Positions 7,956-16,249 of a DNA stretch of 64,000 bases are shown here, piece by piece; the first letter of the stretch is position 1, and each line of letters starts with the position of its first letter. The notes under the pieces were generated by a model, which had not been told where the DNA came from, did no database searches, and saw only the letters and a program-made list of their open reading frames with translations. Location of the stretch: contig OY970367.1 of the NCBI GenBank assembly GCA_963718635.1, positions 1,488,001 to 1,552,000 of the forward strand, written 5' to 3'. Position numbers and translations under genes: made by a program. This stretch comes from JAIOQJ01 sp963718635. GTDB lineage: Bacteria; Planctomycetota; Planctomycetia; Gemmatales; Gemmataceae.

Positions 7956-9740
7956 GTGAAGCCACCCCTCCGCGAGATTGTTGCGGGCATTCAATCCTCC
8001 TGGAACCGCTTCTGGTTTCAGCCAGCCGATCCCATACCGCTCGGCCTGATGCGCATCCTCGGCGGCGCTATCGTTCTTTACGTTCATCTCGCTTACTGCC
8101 TTGAGCTTACTGAGTTCTTCGGACCCAAGAGTTGGCTAACCATTGAAGCCGCCAATCGCGAACGGCGCGAAATGCCGCTCTTCGTCTCTTCTTTGGACTG
8201 GAGTCCCGACGCACCATTGCCTCGTCTTCCCGAAACACCGGCGCGAAGAAAGGCCGTACTCGATTTCATGCGCCATCTGCCGGATGACCCGAAGGAGCGC
8301 ACCGATCGTTCGCTCGCTTTCTTCTACACCCTGTTCGAAAAGACTTCGAAAATCGACGAGCGTCGACAATTTTTGGCTTCCTATGCAGCGGTTTCAGATG
8401 ACGCTCGCCGGCGACTGCGCGTAGCTGTCGCTGAAACGGCCATTGAACTGCCGCTGCTGGCGTTCTTGCCGGAACTGCTCCGTGATGCCGAGTCCACGCG
8501 AGCCGTACTCGCGCCAATCAGCGAACCCGCTTTTGGCTACGTTCTCGATTGGTTCGGCGATCTAAGCACCCCAGAGCGACTACGGGCGATCAACTACATC
8601 AAGGATCTGCCACGCTCAAAAGTTGAGCGATTAGAAATTTTCGACTACTTCGAATTTTGGAACGCCGACCCGCGCTACACCTACGCCAAAGGGAAAGTGA
8701 TCTTCTCCCCCTGGTTTCATCTGAGCGATCCATTAACAATCCGAGTTGTTCATGGGTTCATTCTGGTCGTCATGTTCTTGTTCACGGTTGGCCTATACAC
8801 GCGGGTAACCTCGGTTTTGACTTGGCTGACTGCCTTGGGCTACATGCATCGCTCGCCGCCGGTGCTGTTCGGCATCGACACCATGATGAGCATTTTTCTC
8901 TTCTACATGATGATCGCGCCGAGCGGGTCGGCCCTGTCGGTCGATCGGCTTCGCGTGCGCTTTCGGGCGGCCCGAGCCTTGTCATTCAGCCATGGCAAAG
9001 CGATTCCGTGGGCCGAAGCCGTACTGGCCGGCCCGCGAGCCTCGGCCATGGCCAACCTCGGGCTGCGCCTCTTCCAAATTCATTTCTGTTTGATCTACGC
9101 CGCAACAGGGCTTGGCAAAGTGCGCGGCGGCACCTGGTGGAATCACGTCGCGGGCTGGCTGACCGTCGCTAATCCGACATTTTCTCTGATCGATTATCGC
9201 TGGTTCGAATCGTTCGTGCTTGCCGTTGCCGAAGTGCGGCCGTTGCTCGGCATCCTCTGCGCCGGCCTGGTGATATTCACTATCGCCCTCGAAGTCTTTC
9301 TGCCCGTCCTCATCTGGACGAAACTACGGCCCCTTCTGGTAGTCGGCGCCATCTTTCTGCATAGCGGCATCGCCCTATCGATGGGGCTAACGGTCTTCGG
9401 CCTCATCATGATGACCATGCTGCTCTCCTTCATCCCCGCCGCCGTCATCCGTCGCCCACCGGCGTGGATCGTCCGCCCTGGGGCCCGGCTGCTGCTCCGC
9501 TACGATGCCGCCGACCCACACCAGTCGCGGATAGCAGCGGTCATCCGTACGCTCGACATCGCCGGGCAAGTTACGTTTCAAGCGGTCGAAGTCAAAAACG
9601 CTACGCTTAACGTTGTAGGCAATGCAAAAGCCGAGGCATCGCCCAACGTTGCCCGTGCGGCTGTTCAATCGCTGTCGCTGCTCCGCCCGGTGGCTTGGCT
9701 GCCAGGAGTGCGGTTTGTCGTTCGGCGCGTGGTGGGGTGA
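7956..9740 (+). CDS. HTTM-domain integral membrane protein
   Basis: The protein has many transmembrane helices and matches the HTTM (horizontally transferred transmembrane) family, distantly related to the membrane part of vitamin-K-dependent gamma-carboxylase. Recognisable segments are PIPLGLMRILGGAIVLYVHL near the N-terminus and QIHFCLIYAATGLGKVRGGTWWNH followed by LEVFLPVLIW later on. A soluble insertion of about 190 residues follows the first helix. I prefer GTG 7956, two bases after the upstream stop, over ATG 7932, which overlaps that gene by 23 bases. The pairing with the upstream membrane protein recurs in planctomycetes. Biochemical role unknown. Confidence 0.8.
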   Translation: MKPPLREIVAGIQSSWNRFWFQPADPIPLGLMRILGGAIVLYVHLAYCLELTEFFGPKSWLTIEAANRERREMPLFVSSLDWSPDAPLPRLPETPARRKAVLDFMRHLPDDPKERTDRSLAFFYTLFEKTSKIDERRQFLASYAAVSDDARRRLRVAVAETAIELPLLAFLPELLRDAESTRAVLAPISEPAFGYVLDWFGDLSTPERLRAINYIKDLPRSKVERLEIFDYFEFWNADPRYTYAKGKVIFSPWFHLSDPLTIRVVHGFILVVMFLFTVGLYTRVTSVLTWLTALGYMHRSPPVLFGIDTMMSIFLFYMMIAPSGSALSVDRLRVRFRAARALSFSHGKAIPWAEAVLAGPRASAMANLGLRLFQIHFCLIYAATGLGKVRGGTWWNHVAGWLTVANPTFSLIDYRWFESFVLAVAEVRPLLGILCAGLVIFTIALEVFLPVLIWTKLRPLLVVGAIFLHSGIALSMGLTVFGLIMMTMLLSFIPAAVIRRPPAWIVRPGARLLLRYDAADPHQSRIAAVIRTLDIAGQVTFQAVEVKNATLNVVGNAKAEASPNVARAAVQSLSLLRPVAWLPGVRFVVRRVVG

Positions 9741-9782
9741 GAAAGCGTTGGGAATTCAGTTGGCCAGTTAGGAGGTTCGGAA

Positions 9783-12131
9783 GTGAAACGGCTCCAGCAG
9801 GATCTACTCGCAGCATTGGCGAAGATTGATCGCCCGGGCGTGTTTTGCACGAGCGGTCCCTTGCCGTCCGTGCTTCCCGGCTTGGAGGTAGCGGGACTTG
9901 GAACGGTCTCGTTGCCGCTGGGAAAAAGGGACGCGGCTGCGCTGAAAAAGTTGGCCCATCAGGCGCCTTACGGGAAAGGAACCGAGACGCTGGTGGACAC
10001 CAATGTCCGGCGCGTTTGGGAGATCGACGCTGAGCAGGTCACGCTGGCGAATCCTCAATGGTCTAGTGTCGTGGATGAGGCTATCCGCGCAGCACAAACC
10101 GCCTTGGGTCTCGAGGAGCAGAAGTTCGCTGCTCACCTCTATAAGCTGCTGCTTTATGAGAAAGGAAGTTTTTTCCTGGCGCATCGCGACGGTGAGAAGC
10201 TCGATCGCATGGTCGCTACGCTGGTTATCACGCTCCCGTCTGCTCACGAGGGAGGCGAGTTGGTGGTCCGCCACGAAGGGCAAGAGGCGACAATCGATCT
10301 TGCTGCCAAGAGCAAATTCGAGACGCAATTCGCCGCGTTCTATGCCGATTGCGAACATGAGATTCGGCCAGTAACCAGCGGTTTCCGGCTTGCGTTGGTG
10401 TACAATCTGACGCTGGAGAAATCGAAAACGACGATCACCGCGCCCACGAGCGGAGAGCATATCGCAGCCGCGGCCAGCTTGCTGCGCTCGTGGAGCAGCC
10501 AGATTGCGGTTGACGAGTCTACGCTGAAAAAGATGGCGGTTATCCTTGATCATCAATACACGAAAACAGGAATAACCCGCGATGCGCTCAAAGGTCTTGA
10601 CCGGACTAGGTCCGATGTCTTGTTTGCAGCAGCGAGCGAAGCAGGCTGCGATGCATCTTTGGCTTTGGTGACCCTTTGGGAAAGCGGTTCGGCGGAGCCA
10701 AAAGACCACTACGGGTACGGTCGTCGGCGTAGTTATAGTCGATACGATGAGGAAATGGACGACACCGGCTGCGATCACACAATGGGCGAGATTATCGACA
10801 GCAGTTTAACGGCTGAACACTTCAGTGACGCGGAGGGCCAACCGCTCGACTTCGGAGAGATTCCCCTAGATGACGAAGAGCTTGTCACCAGTGAGCCACT
10901 CACGCAGAAGGACCCCGATAAGGAAGAGTTCGAAGGCTACACCGGCAATGCCGGCATGACGCTGGAGCAGTGGTACCACCGGGCGGCCATTGTGCTCTGG
11001 CCAACAGCGCATCGTTTCGATGTGCTCTGCGAAGCGGGTGCAGATACAGCGGTCGGCGGCCTCGCATACATGATCAAACAGTGGAAAGACGCGAAGAAAA
11101 GTGAACAAGGGGCTTTTCGTGCGCGGTGCGTCGAATTCGCGAAACGAATTATTGCTAGCTGGCCGGAGCGAAAGTACACGTACGGTTTCAAAAGCAATCG
11201 TGATGACGAAGATGACCCGACACTAGTTTCCCAGTTGGCAACGTTAGCTGATCCCGCGTTGGTCTCCGCTTATATCAGGGGCGTAGTGGCAAAAGACGCC
11301 TCGGTCGATCCCGGTCCCGAACTCGCGGGCATCTGCGAGCAACACGGTTGGCAGACATTTCAGAATGAAGTGCGGAGCCTGCTGGCAAGCACGTCGAATG
11401 AAACTCTGGAGCGCCATGCAAACCTGCTGGCCGATTTCGCGCTGCACAAGGATCAGAGTGCCGAACGAAAAATACTCTGCGTCGAATTGGCTGGGGAAAT
11501 GATGGCGGCCCTGGAGCGCTGGGAGCCGAACGGCTCGCGCGAAAATTGGGAACGAAGCATTGTTGATCTTCGCCGCTTGCTGCCGCCGCTGGTGCAGTCG
11601 TTTTTGATTCTTGGCGAACCCGCGCTGCTTGAGCGACTGGTGACTTACGTTCTCAATCGGCCGAAGGCATTCGACCTTACCACGGTTCAAATTCCCGTGT
11701 TGCTGGGGTTGACGCCGTGGATGAAGCGTAGCGTTAAAAATCCCTCCGTGCCGTTGAGCCGATGGTTGAGTGCCATCCGCGAAGCGTTGGAAGCTCGCGT
11801 TGCAGCCCCGCCTCGCGAACCGGTCGACTGGCGCCGCAGCGCGCCCACGGGTTGCAAATGTGCCGACTGCGCAGAGCTAAGCCGATTTCTCCAAGATCCA
11901 AGCCGCGAAACGCTGCGCCTCCCCTTGGCCGAGAGTCGTCGTCGGCATCTGCAGGGAGTCATCGACCATCAGCATCTCGATGCAACCCACGTCACCGAAA
12001 AGAGCGGCAGCCCTTATACGCTCGTCTGCACGAAGACCAAGACCTCCTATCAAAGGGCGCTCGATGCGCATCAAGTTAATCTTGGTCAGTTGGCGAAGGT
12101 TGTGGAGTTGATGGAGTTGCTGAAGGATTAA
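9783..12131 (+). CDS. Large 2-oxoglutarate/Fe(II)-dependent dioxygenase-like protein
   Basis: Residues about 100-210 form a prolyl-4-hydroxylase-like 2OG-Fe(II) fold: FFLAHRDGEK supplies the HxD iron ligands (His134, Asp136), EHEIRPVTSGFRLALVYNL supplies the distal His192 and a 2OG-binding Arg202, and GGELVV is the typical intervening strand. The family hydroxylates protein or small-molecule substrates using O2. About 570 further residues are helical and unassigned, including a Tyr/Arg-rich, then acidic stretch (YGYGRRRSYSRYDEEMDD) and a CKCADC pair near the C-terminus that could bind metal. A GGAGG-type site lies just before ATG 9783. It may be a standalone regulatory or modification enzyme. 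Confidence 0.8.
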   Translation: MKRLQQDLLAALAKIDRPGVFCTSGPLPSVLPGLEVAGLGTVSLPLGKRDAAALKKLAHQAPYGKGTETLVDTNVRRVWEIDAEQVTLANPQWSSVVDEAIRAAQTALGLEEQKFAAHLYKLLLYEKGSFFLAHRDGEKLDRMVATLVITLPSAHEGGELVVRHEGQEATIDLAAKSKFETQFAAFYADCEHEIRPVTSGFRLALVYNLTLEKSKTTITAPTSGEHIAAAASLLRSWSSQIAVDESTLKKMAVILDHQYTKTGITRDALKGLDRTRSDVLFAAASEAGCDASLALVTLWESGSAEPKDHYGYGRRRSYSRYDEEMDDTGCDHTMGEIIDSSLTAEHFSDAEGQPLDFGEIPLDDEELVTSEPLTQKDPDKEEFEGYTGNAGMTLEQWYHRAAIVLWPTAHRFDVLCEAGADTAVGGLAYMIKQWKDAKKSEQGAFRARCVEFAKRIIASWPERKYTYGFKSNRDDEDDPTLVSQLATLADPALVSAYIRGVVAKDASVDPGPELAGICEQHGWQTFQNEVRSLLASTSNETLERHANLLADFALHKDQSAERKILCVELAGEMMAALERWEPNGSRENWERSIVDLRRLLPPLVQSFLILGEPALLERLVTYVLNRPKAFDLTTVQIPVLLGLTPWMKRSVKNPSVPLSRWLSAIREALEARVAAPPREPVDWRRSAPTGCKCADCAELSRFLQDPSRETLRLPLAESRRRHLQGVIDHQHLDATHVTEKSGSPYTLVCTKTKTSYQRALDAHQVNLGQLAKVVELMELLKD

Positions 12132-12217
12132 ATTGATAGGTGAGTATATGCATGCCACTTGCGTGTCGGCAACAACCAGTATTCGGGATCTATGTGAAGT
12201 GAAATACGAGAAATGAC

Positions 12218-12432
12218 ATGGCCAAACCGAAGCGTAAACTCACTGCCGCTGAAAAGAAAGCCCGGCGCGAGCGGAAACGAAAGTACATGACGATATTCGT
12301 CAACGGCAAGCAGAAGCGGGTTCTTCGCCCTCCGCAGATCGATGGCTTGCCGTTGGATGAATTCACCGGCGCAACGCGGACTCGATCTGGCTGCACCAAA
12401 ACGGTATGTGGGAAAACATGCCGCCCACTTGA
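12218..12432 (+). CDS. Small basic protein of unknown function (probable frameshift)
   Basis: The peptide begins MAKPKRKLTAAEKKARRERKRKYMTIFVNGKQKR, strongly basic, then VDGLP-like PQIDGLPLDEF. The uninterrupted frame runs to 12472 with a Cys-rich tail that looks random. Shifting one base near 12362 gives RRNADSIWLHQNGMWENMPPT with a stop at 12432, which fits better after DEF. It could be a nucleic-acid-binding small protein, but no family is recognised. Confidence 0.5.
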
Positions 12433-12550
12433 TTGCGAAACATTTGATGTCGGAAATTGCGATTCTCGCTAGGTTGTGCCATTAATCAGCCGGCAGGCAT
12501 CAACCTGCTAAATCGTTGAGATGATATTAGCCGATTTGTTTTTTTCTTAA

Positions 12551-13279
12551 TCAAATAATCCATAGATCGCTGCAGGCCTGTTCATAGCTCGTTTCCAAAT
12601 CCAGAGGAACGACCACGTTGCGACTCAGCCAGAGCGGCAAAGTCGGTAGAAGGCGCGTTACAGCCAACTCGTTCGACCAAGTTTCAAGAAGTGCGCGTTG
12701 TCCTTGCATCGTCAAACGGCATGAGGCGGCATACAGCGAAGTTGACGATTCGGTGAACGTCGGGTCGGAGTGACCCAGAAGAGCGATGAGATCGGCGTAA
12801 AGATTGAAGTTTCGAACGGTCACGAGATCTATAATGCTGATCGCGACGCCTTTTTGCAATAACGCAGCACATTTGACGACAAACATGCTGCGGTGGTCCG
12901 GGCGGTCCTTGTTTGCGGGACTGACGATTTCAATGGCTGCCACTAGATGTCGTCCACGTCGCACATCAAAGATACGCACCTCGTATTCATCAAAGTCGGG
13001 CAGAGTTGTTTCGACGGCAAGAGTTGGACGAGCTGGAGACCAGACGGCCGTCGCGACGCCGCCGTCGGTTTCATTCACCGGAAGATGCGACTGGTCTCTC
13101 TCGAACGCCGCAACATCAATTTCGACCTGCGAGCCGGAATGTACGCGCGGTTCGGCCACATATCCCGGAGGAAGTTGTTTGCGCAACTGTTGAACAATGA
13201 CCGCCGGCCATTGTCCATGCAAAGCTTCCCAACTCGATTGAAGATCGAGCGGCGGCCGAAAGTGATCGCGTAAAGGCAT
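12551..13279 (-). CDS. DUF4058 family protein
   Basis: The sequence MPLRDHFRPPLDLQSSWEALHGQWPAVIVQQLRKQLPPGYVAEPRVHSGSQVEIDVA and later AAIEIVSPANKDRP are characteristic of DUF4058, a family frequent in planctomycetes and cyanobacteria. The EIDVA/EIVSPANK arrangement resembles restriction-endonuclease-like folds, as in Uma2, but this is inference. I chose ATG 13279 over TTG 13285. It is monocistronic on the minus strand. Function is undescribed. Confidence 0.82.
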   Translation of the reverse strand: MPLRDHFRPPLDLQSSWEALHGQWPAVIVQQLRKQLPPGYVAEPRVHSGSQVEIDVAAFERDQSHLPVNETDGGVATAVWSPARPTLAVETTLPDFDEYEVRIFDVRRGRHLVAAIEIVSPANKDRPDHRSMFVVKCAALLQKGVAISIIDLVTVRNFNLYADLIALLGHSDPTFTESSTSLYAASCRLTMQGQRALLETWSNELAVTRLLPTLPLWLSRNVVVPLDLETSYEQACSDLWII

Positions 13280-13371
13280 TTTCAACGAGTGTCCGAGATT
13301 ATGCGAATAATAATCGCGTTTAAGATCCAGCGGGTCGGAAAAAGAATTGTAACAGCAACCTTCGGAAAAAC

Positions 13372-13406
13372 AAAAAAAGACATTGCGCTCTCACAAGCGG
13401 AATGTC
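13372..13406 (-). terminator. Rho-independent terminator of tRNA-Pro
   Basis: On the minus strand GACATT...AATGTC with an inner CGCT/AGCG stem is followed by seven T residues, then GTTTTT. It lies 16 bases past the tRNA 3' end. Confidence 0.85.
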
Positions 13407-13421
13407 CTTTTCATCGCACAC

Positions 13422-13496
13422 TCGGGGCGAGAAGATTTGAACTTCCGACCTTTCGGTCCCGAACCGAACGCTCTATCCAAGCTGAGCTACGCCCCG
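13422..13496 (-). tRNA. tRNA-Pro, anticodon CGG
   Basis: The minus strand folds as a cloverleaf: acceptor CGGGGCG/CGCCCCG with discriminator A, D-arm GCTCAGCTTGGATAGAGC, anticodon stem TTCGG/CCGAA around the loop TTCGGGA (anticodon CGG), and T-arm with GTTCAAATC. The length is 75 bases. CCA is not encoded. Confidence 0.93.
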
Positions 13497-13561
13497 ATTC
13501 GACGTTCGTAATTTAGCGAAATGCTTGGCTTTGTCAATCGCGGTTGCGGTCGCGCCTTTTT

Positions 13562-13643
13562 GGCGAGCCGGGAGCGTAAGCGACTGGAGAACCCGCAATA
13601 GCAGTGCACAGCTTTCTCCAGTCGCTCACGCTCCCGGCTTGCC
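13562..13643. repeat. GGCGAGCCGGGAGC hairpin repeat, copy 2
   Basis: The arms GGCGAGCCGGGAGCGTAAGC / GCTCACGCTCCCGGCTTGCC enclose about 28 bases. It lies between tRNA-Pro and the oxidoreductase stop, both on the minus strand. Confidence 0.88.
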
Positions 13644-13672
13644 AATTACTCCCGACTCGCCAAGAACTCTTT

Positions 13673-15214
13673 TTAGGCACCGGCGGGGTCTTTGCCGTCG
13701 ATCCACGGGCCTTCCAGCTTCTGGTAAGCGGGCGGTTCCAGCAAGCTGCCGGCGTCGCCGCCTTGCCAGCCGATGATATGGCTTGGCTTATCGTGTTTCT
13801 TGCTGCGGGCTTCGAGCTTGCTCGCCCAAGTGGCGTCGGCCTCGGTCGGCTCGCGCTTCGCCTTATCCCAGAAGAAGGCCTTGCCTTGGCGATAGCTCTG
13901 AGCGCCCATGTTCACTGTGCTAAATGCTGCGGCGCCGAGTTCGGGAGTGCTGAGCGTTTCGCGCTTGCGATCGCGGACGCACTCGAGGAAATTCGCCCAG
14001 AGGTGATAGGTCGCATTCTGCTTCGAATCGATCGGGTTTTCGAAGGTGTGAACCGGCTTCTCGGCATTGTCGGTCGGCTTCACCGGTCCGCCAGCGATCT
14101 TCTGGCCATAGACTTCGAAGCCTTTGATGAAGTCGCCGCCGCCTTGGAACTTAATGGTCGCCAAGTGGCCGCGGATCATTTCACCGAGCTGCGTGTCGTT
14201 GCACATCGTCGCAGAGATAATGACCTGACAGCCTTCATCGTAATCAGCGACTACTGTCGCCACATCGGGAACGTCGCGGCCATCGTATTCGAGATAGAGG
14301 CCGCCGGCGCCGACGACGCGGGCGGGAAAGCGTACGCCCATCGCGGAAATCAAGTGCGTTGTTTGATGGACGAACAAGTCGGTGAACATGCCGCCGCCGA
14401 ACGGCCAATAACACCGCCATTGCGCCCAGGTTGCGCGATCAAAAGGCACATCTTTCGGCGTAGGCCCGAGAGGCTGGCCCAGGATCTTATAATTGTGCCC
14501 AAGCCACATGTCCCAATCGATTGTCTTCGGGCTCATGTCTTTGGTGAGCGGGTAGTAGCGCCATTGACCGACGCTTGAGTTGCGGAAATAGCTCGTCTGC
14601 CCCTGCATCACTTTGCCGATCTTGCCGGAGCGAATGTATTCGTTCGCAGCTAGCCAGGTCGGGTCGGCCATCGACTGCACGCCAACGGTGACGACACGAT
14701 TGTGCTTCACAGCCGTATCGACGACAGCGATCGCTTCGCCGATCGTTCGCGTCATCGGCTTTTCCATGTAAACATCTTTGCCCGCTTCCATCGCATCAAT
14801 GGCCATCTTGCCGTGCCAGTGATCAGGCGTAGCGATGACGATGATGTCGACGTCTTTTTGCTTCAGAATGACTTCGTAGTCTTTACTGACGTGCTGCTTA
14901 TCAGCCACATCGATGCCGCAGCGCTTGGCGGAGGGATAAAGTCCACGGCCTTTCTTGTTGCCGAGTTCGGGGTCGCCGTCCCACACGTCGCAGACGGCGA
15001 CGGGGACAACGCCCTTCTTCTCTTTCTGCATTTGCAGAATGACGTCGATGTGCTGTTGGCAGCGGCCGCCAACGCCGAGGAAGCCAACGCGCAGATCTTC
15101 GTTGGCGCGTAGCACGCGCGCATAGCTGGAGGCCGGCAGCGATAGGGCGGCGCCGGCCACTGCCGAGGTCGCCAGGAACGACCGGCGGTGAATGTTATTC
15201 TTCTCTTCCGACAT
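13673..15214 (-). CDS. Tat-exported Gfo/Idh/MocA family oxidoreductase
   Basis: The 513-aa protein begins with a twin-arginine signal (NIHRRSFLATSAVAGAALSLPASSYA), so it is exported folded with its cofactor. The Rossmann motif VGFLGVGGRCQQH and the family signature ATPDHWHGKMAIDAMEAGKDVYMEKPMTRT (EKP motif with the catalytic Lys) place it in the Gfo/Idh/MocA NAD(P)-dependent oxidoreductases, usually acting on sugars or inositols. Planctomycetes carry many such paralogues for polysaccharide breakdown. Downstream is a secreted-esterase gene on the same strand, separated by a repeat cluster. The substrate cannot be told. Confidence 0.93.
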   Translation of the reverse strand: MSEEKNNIHRRSFLATSAVAGAALSLPASSYARVLRANEDLRVGFLGVGGRCQQHIDVILQMQKEKKGVVPVAVCDVWDGDPELGNKKGRGLYPSAKRCGIDVADKQHVSKDYEVILKQKDVDIIVIATPDHWHGKMAIDAMEAGKDVYMEKPMTRTIGEAIAVVDTAVKHNRVVTVGVQSMADPTWLAANEYIRSGKIGKVMQGQTSYFRNSSVGQWRYYPLTKDMSPKTIDWDMWLGHNYKILGQPLGPTPKDVPFDRATWAQWRCYWPFGGGMFTDLFVHQTTHLISAMGVRFPARVVGAGGLYLEYDGRDVPDVATVVADYDEGCQVIISATMCNDTQLGEMIRGHLATIKFQGGGDFIKGFEVYGQKIAGGPVKPTDNAEKPVHTFENPIDSKQNATYHLWANFLECVRDRKRETLSTPELGAAAFSTVNMGAQSYRQGKAFFWDKAKREPTEADATWASKLEARSKKHDKPSHIIGWQGGDAGSLLEPPAYQKLEGPWIDGKDPAGA

Positions 15215-15239
15215 AGAGGGGACTCCATAGGGTTATGTG

Positions 15240-15353
15240 GTTAGCCGCGAGCGTATGGCGAGCGAGAGGCGAGAGACATTCGCTCGCCAGAGGCTCGCGG
15301 CTAACTTCTCGCTCGCCAGAGGCTCGCGGCTAACCATAGGCTCGCGACTAACG
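15240..15353. repeat. GCGAGCGAGAGG / GGCTCGCGGCTAAC repeat cluster
   Basis: About four degenerate copies of TTAGCCGCGAGCCTCTGGCG in both orientations are packed between the oxidoreductase and esterase genes. The first (GTTAGCCGCGAGCG) and later inverted copies (CTCGCGGCTAAC) can pair into long hairpins. Confidence 0.8.
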
Positions 15354-15357
15354 GGAA

Positions 15358-16077
15358 TTACTTTTTCTTCTGTTCGAGCAGCCAGGTGTAAAGTTCTTCG
15401 GTGGCGTAGGCTTTGTCCCAACTGTTGTGACCAACCCCGGGGTACTCGGTATATTTCGGCTTTCCGCCGACCTTTTTCAGTTCGGCAATCATGTCTCGTG
15501 ATTTTTGCACAGGCACGGCCTTGTCGTCATCGCCGTGGAAGCACCAGCAGGGAATGTTCTTGATGGCTTCCGCCTTGCCGAGATCGCCGCCGCCGCAGAT
15601 CGGCACAATGGCGGCCCAGCGGTCAGGATACTTCGCGGCCAGACTCCAAGTTCCATAACCGCCCATTGATAAGCCGGTCAGATAAGTTCGGCTCTTGTCG
15701 GTCTTATATTGTTTGCACACATCATCAAGAATGGCGATCGCTAATTTACCATCGTGGGAGTCGGCCGACCACGGGCGCTTCTCTGCCTGGGGGATGATCG
15801 TCAGGAAAGGAAACGTTTTCTCGCGCGATTTGATGGCCGAACCGAGGCCGACTTCCACCGGCATTTTCTTGCCGCCCTTTGTCTCGCCGGAGCCATGAAG
15901 CGAGAGGATGACGGGAACTTCCTTTTCGCCTGTATAGCTGTGCGGTACGAAGAGGACGTACTTATGCTCTCCTTCATCGTCTTTGTAAACCTTATCGACA
16001 AACCCGGTCTTGTCAGCGGCTTTAATCACCGTGGACCCGATCAACAAAACAACAAGCAGAAAGAGGATACGCATCAT
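15358..16077 (-). CDS. Secreted alpha/beta-hydrolase esterase
   Basis: Starting at ATG 16077 (MMRILFLLVVLLIGSTVIKA, a signal peptide) the protein shows an alpha/beta-hydrolase fold. HG oxyanion-type strand VILSLHGSG, nucleophile elbow GLSMGGYGTW (Ser), acid region CWCFHGDDDKAVPV (Asp) and the closing His in PGVGHNSWDKAY form a full triad. It resembles the phospholipase/carboxylesterase and dienelactone-hydrolase group and the feruloyl-esterase-like enzymes frequent in planctomycetes. The longer frame to 16122 would spoil the signal peptide. Substrate unknown; periplasmic or surface location inferred. Confidence 0.88.
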   Translation of the reverse strand: MMRILFLLVVLLIGSTVIKAADKTGFVDKVYKDDEGEHKYVLFVPHSYTGEKEVPVILSLHGSGETKGGKKMPVEVGLGSAIKSREKTFPFLTIIPQAEKRPWSADSHDGKLAIAILDDVCKQYKTDKSRTYLTGLSMGGYGTWSLAAKYPDRWAAIVPICGGGDLGKAEAIKNIPCWCFHGDDDKAVPVQKSRDMIAELKKVGGKPKYTEYPGVGHNSWDKAYATEELYTWLLEQKKK

Positions 16078-16249
16078 GGGAACGTGTTTCCTGAGAGAAG
16101 CGGAAGAGAGGGCAGAAGTCACACTAACAGTTGAGTCATCGCTTGGCCACTCGGAAATGAATAAATGGCGACGGCGATCAGTCGTTTCGGGATTTCCACT
16201 GTGATCGCCGCGTCAGGCTGGCAAAACGTTGACCATCCTTAAGGCTTAC

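Noticed and set aside
9804..10778. 324-aa minus-strand frame
   Set aside because: Antisense to the 2OG-Fe(II) oxygenase, with no recognised motif.
13604..14578. 324-aa plus-strand frame
   Set aside because: It overlaps the Gfo/Idh oxidoreductase, which has clear family motifs on the other strand.
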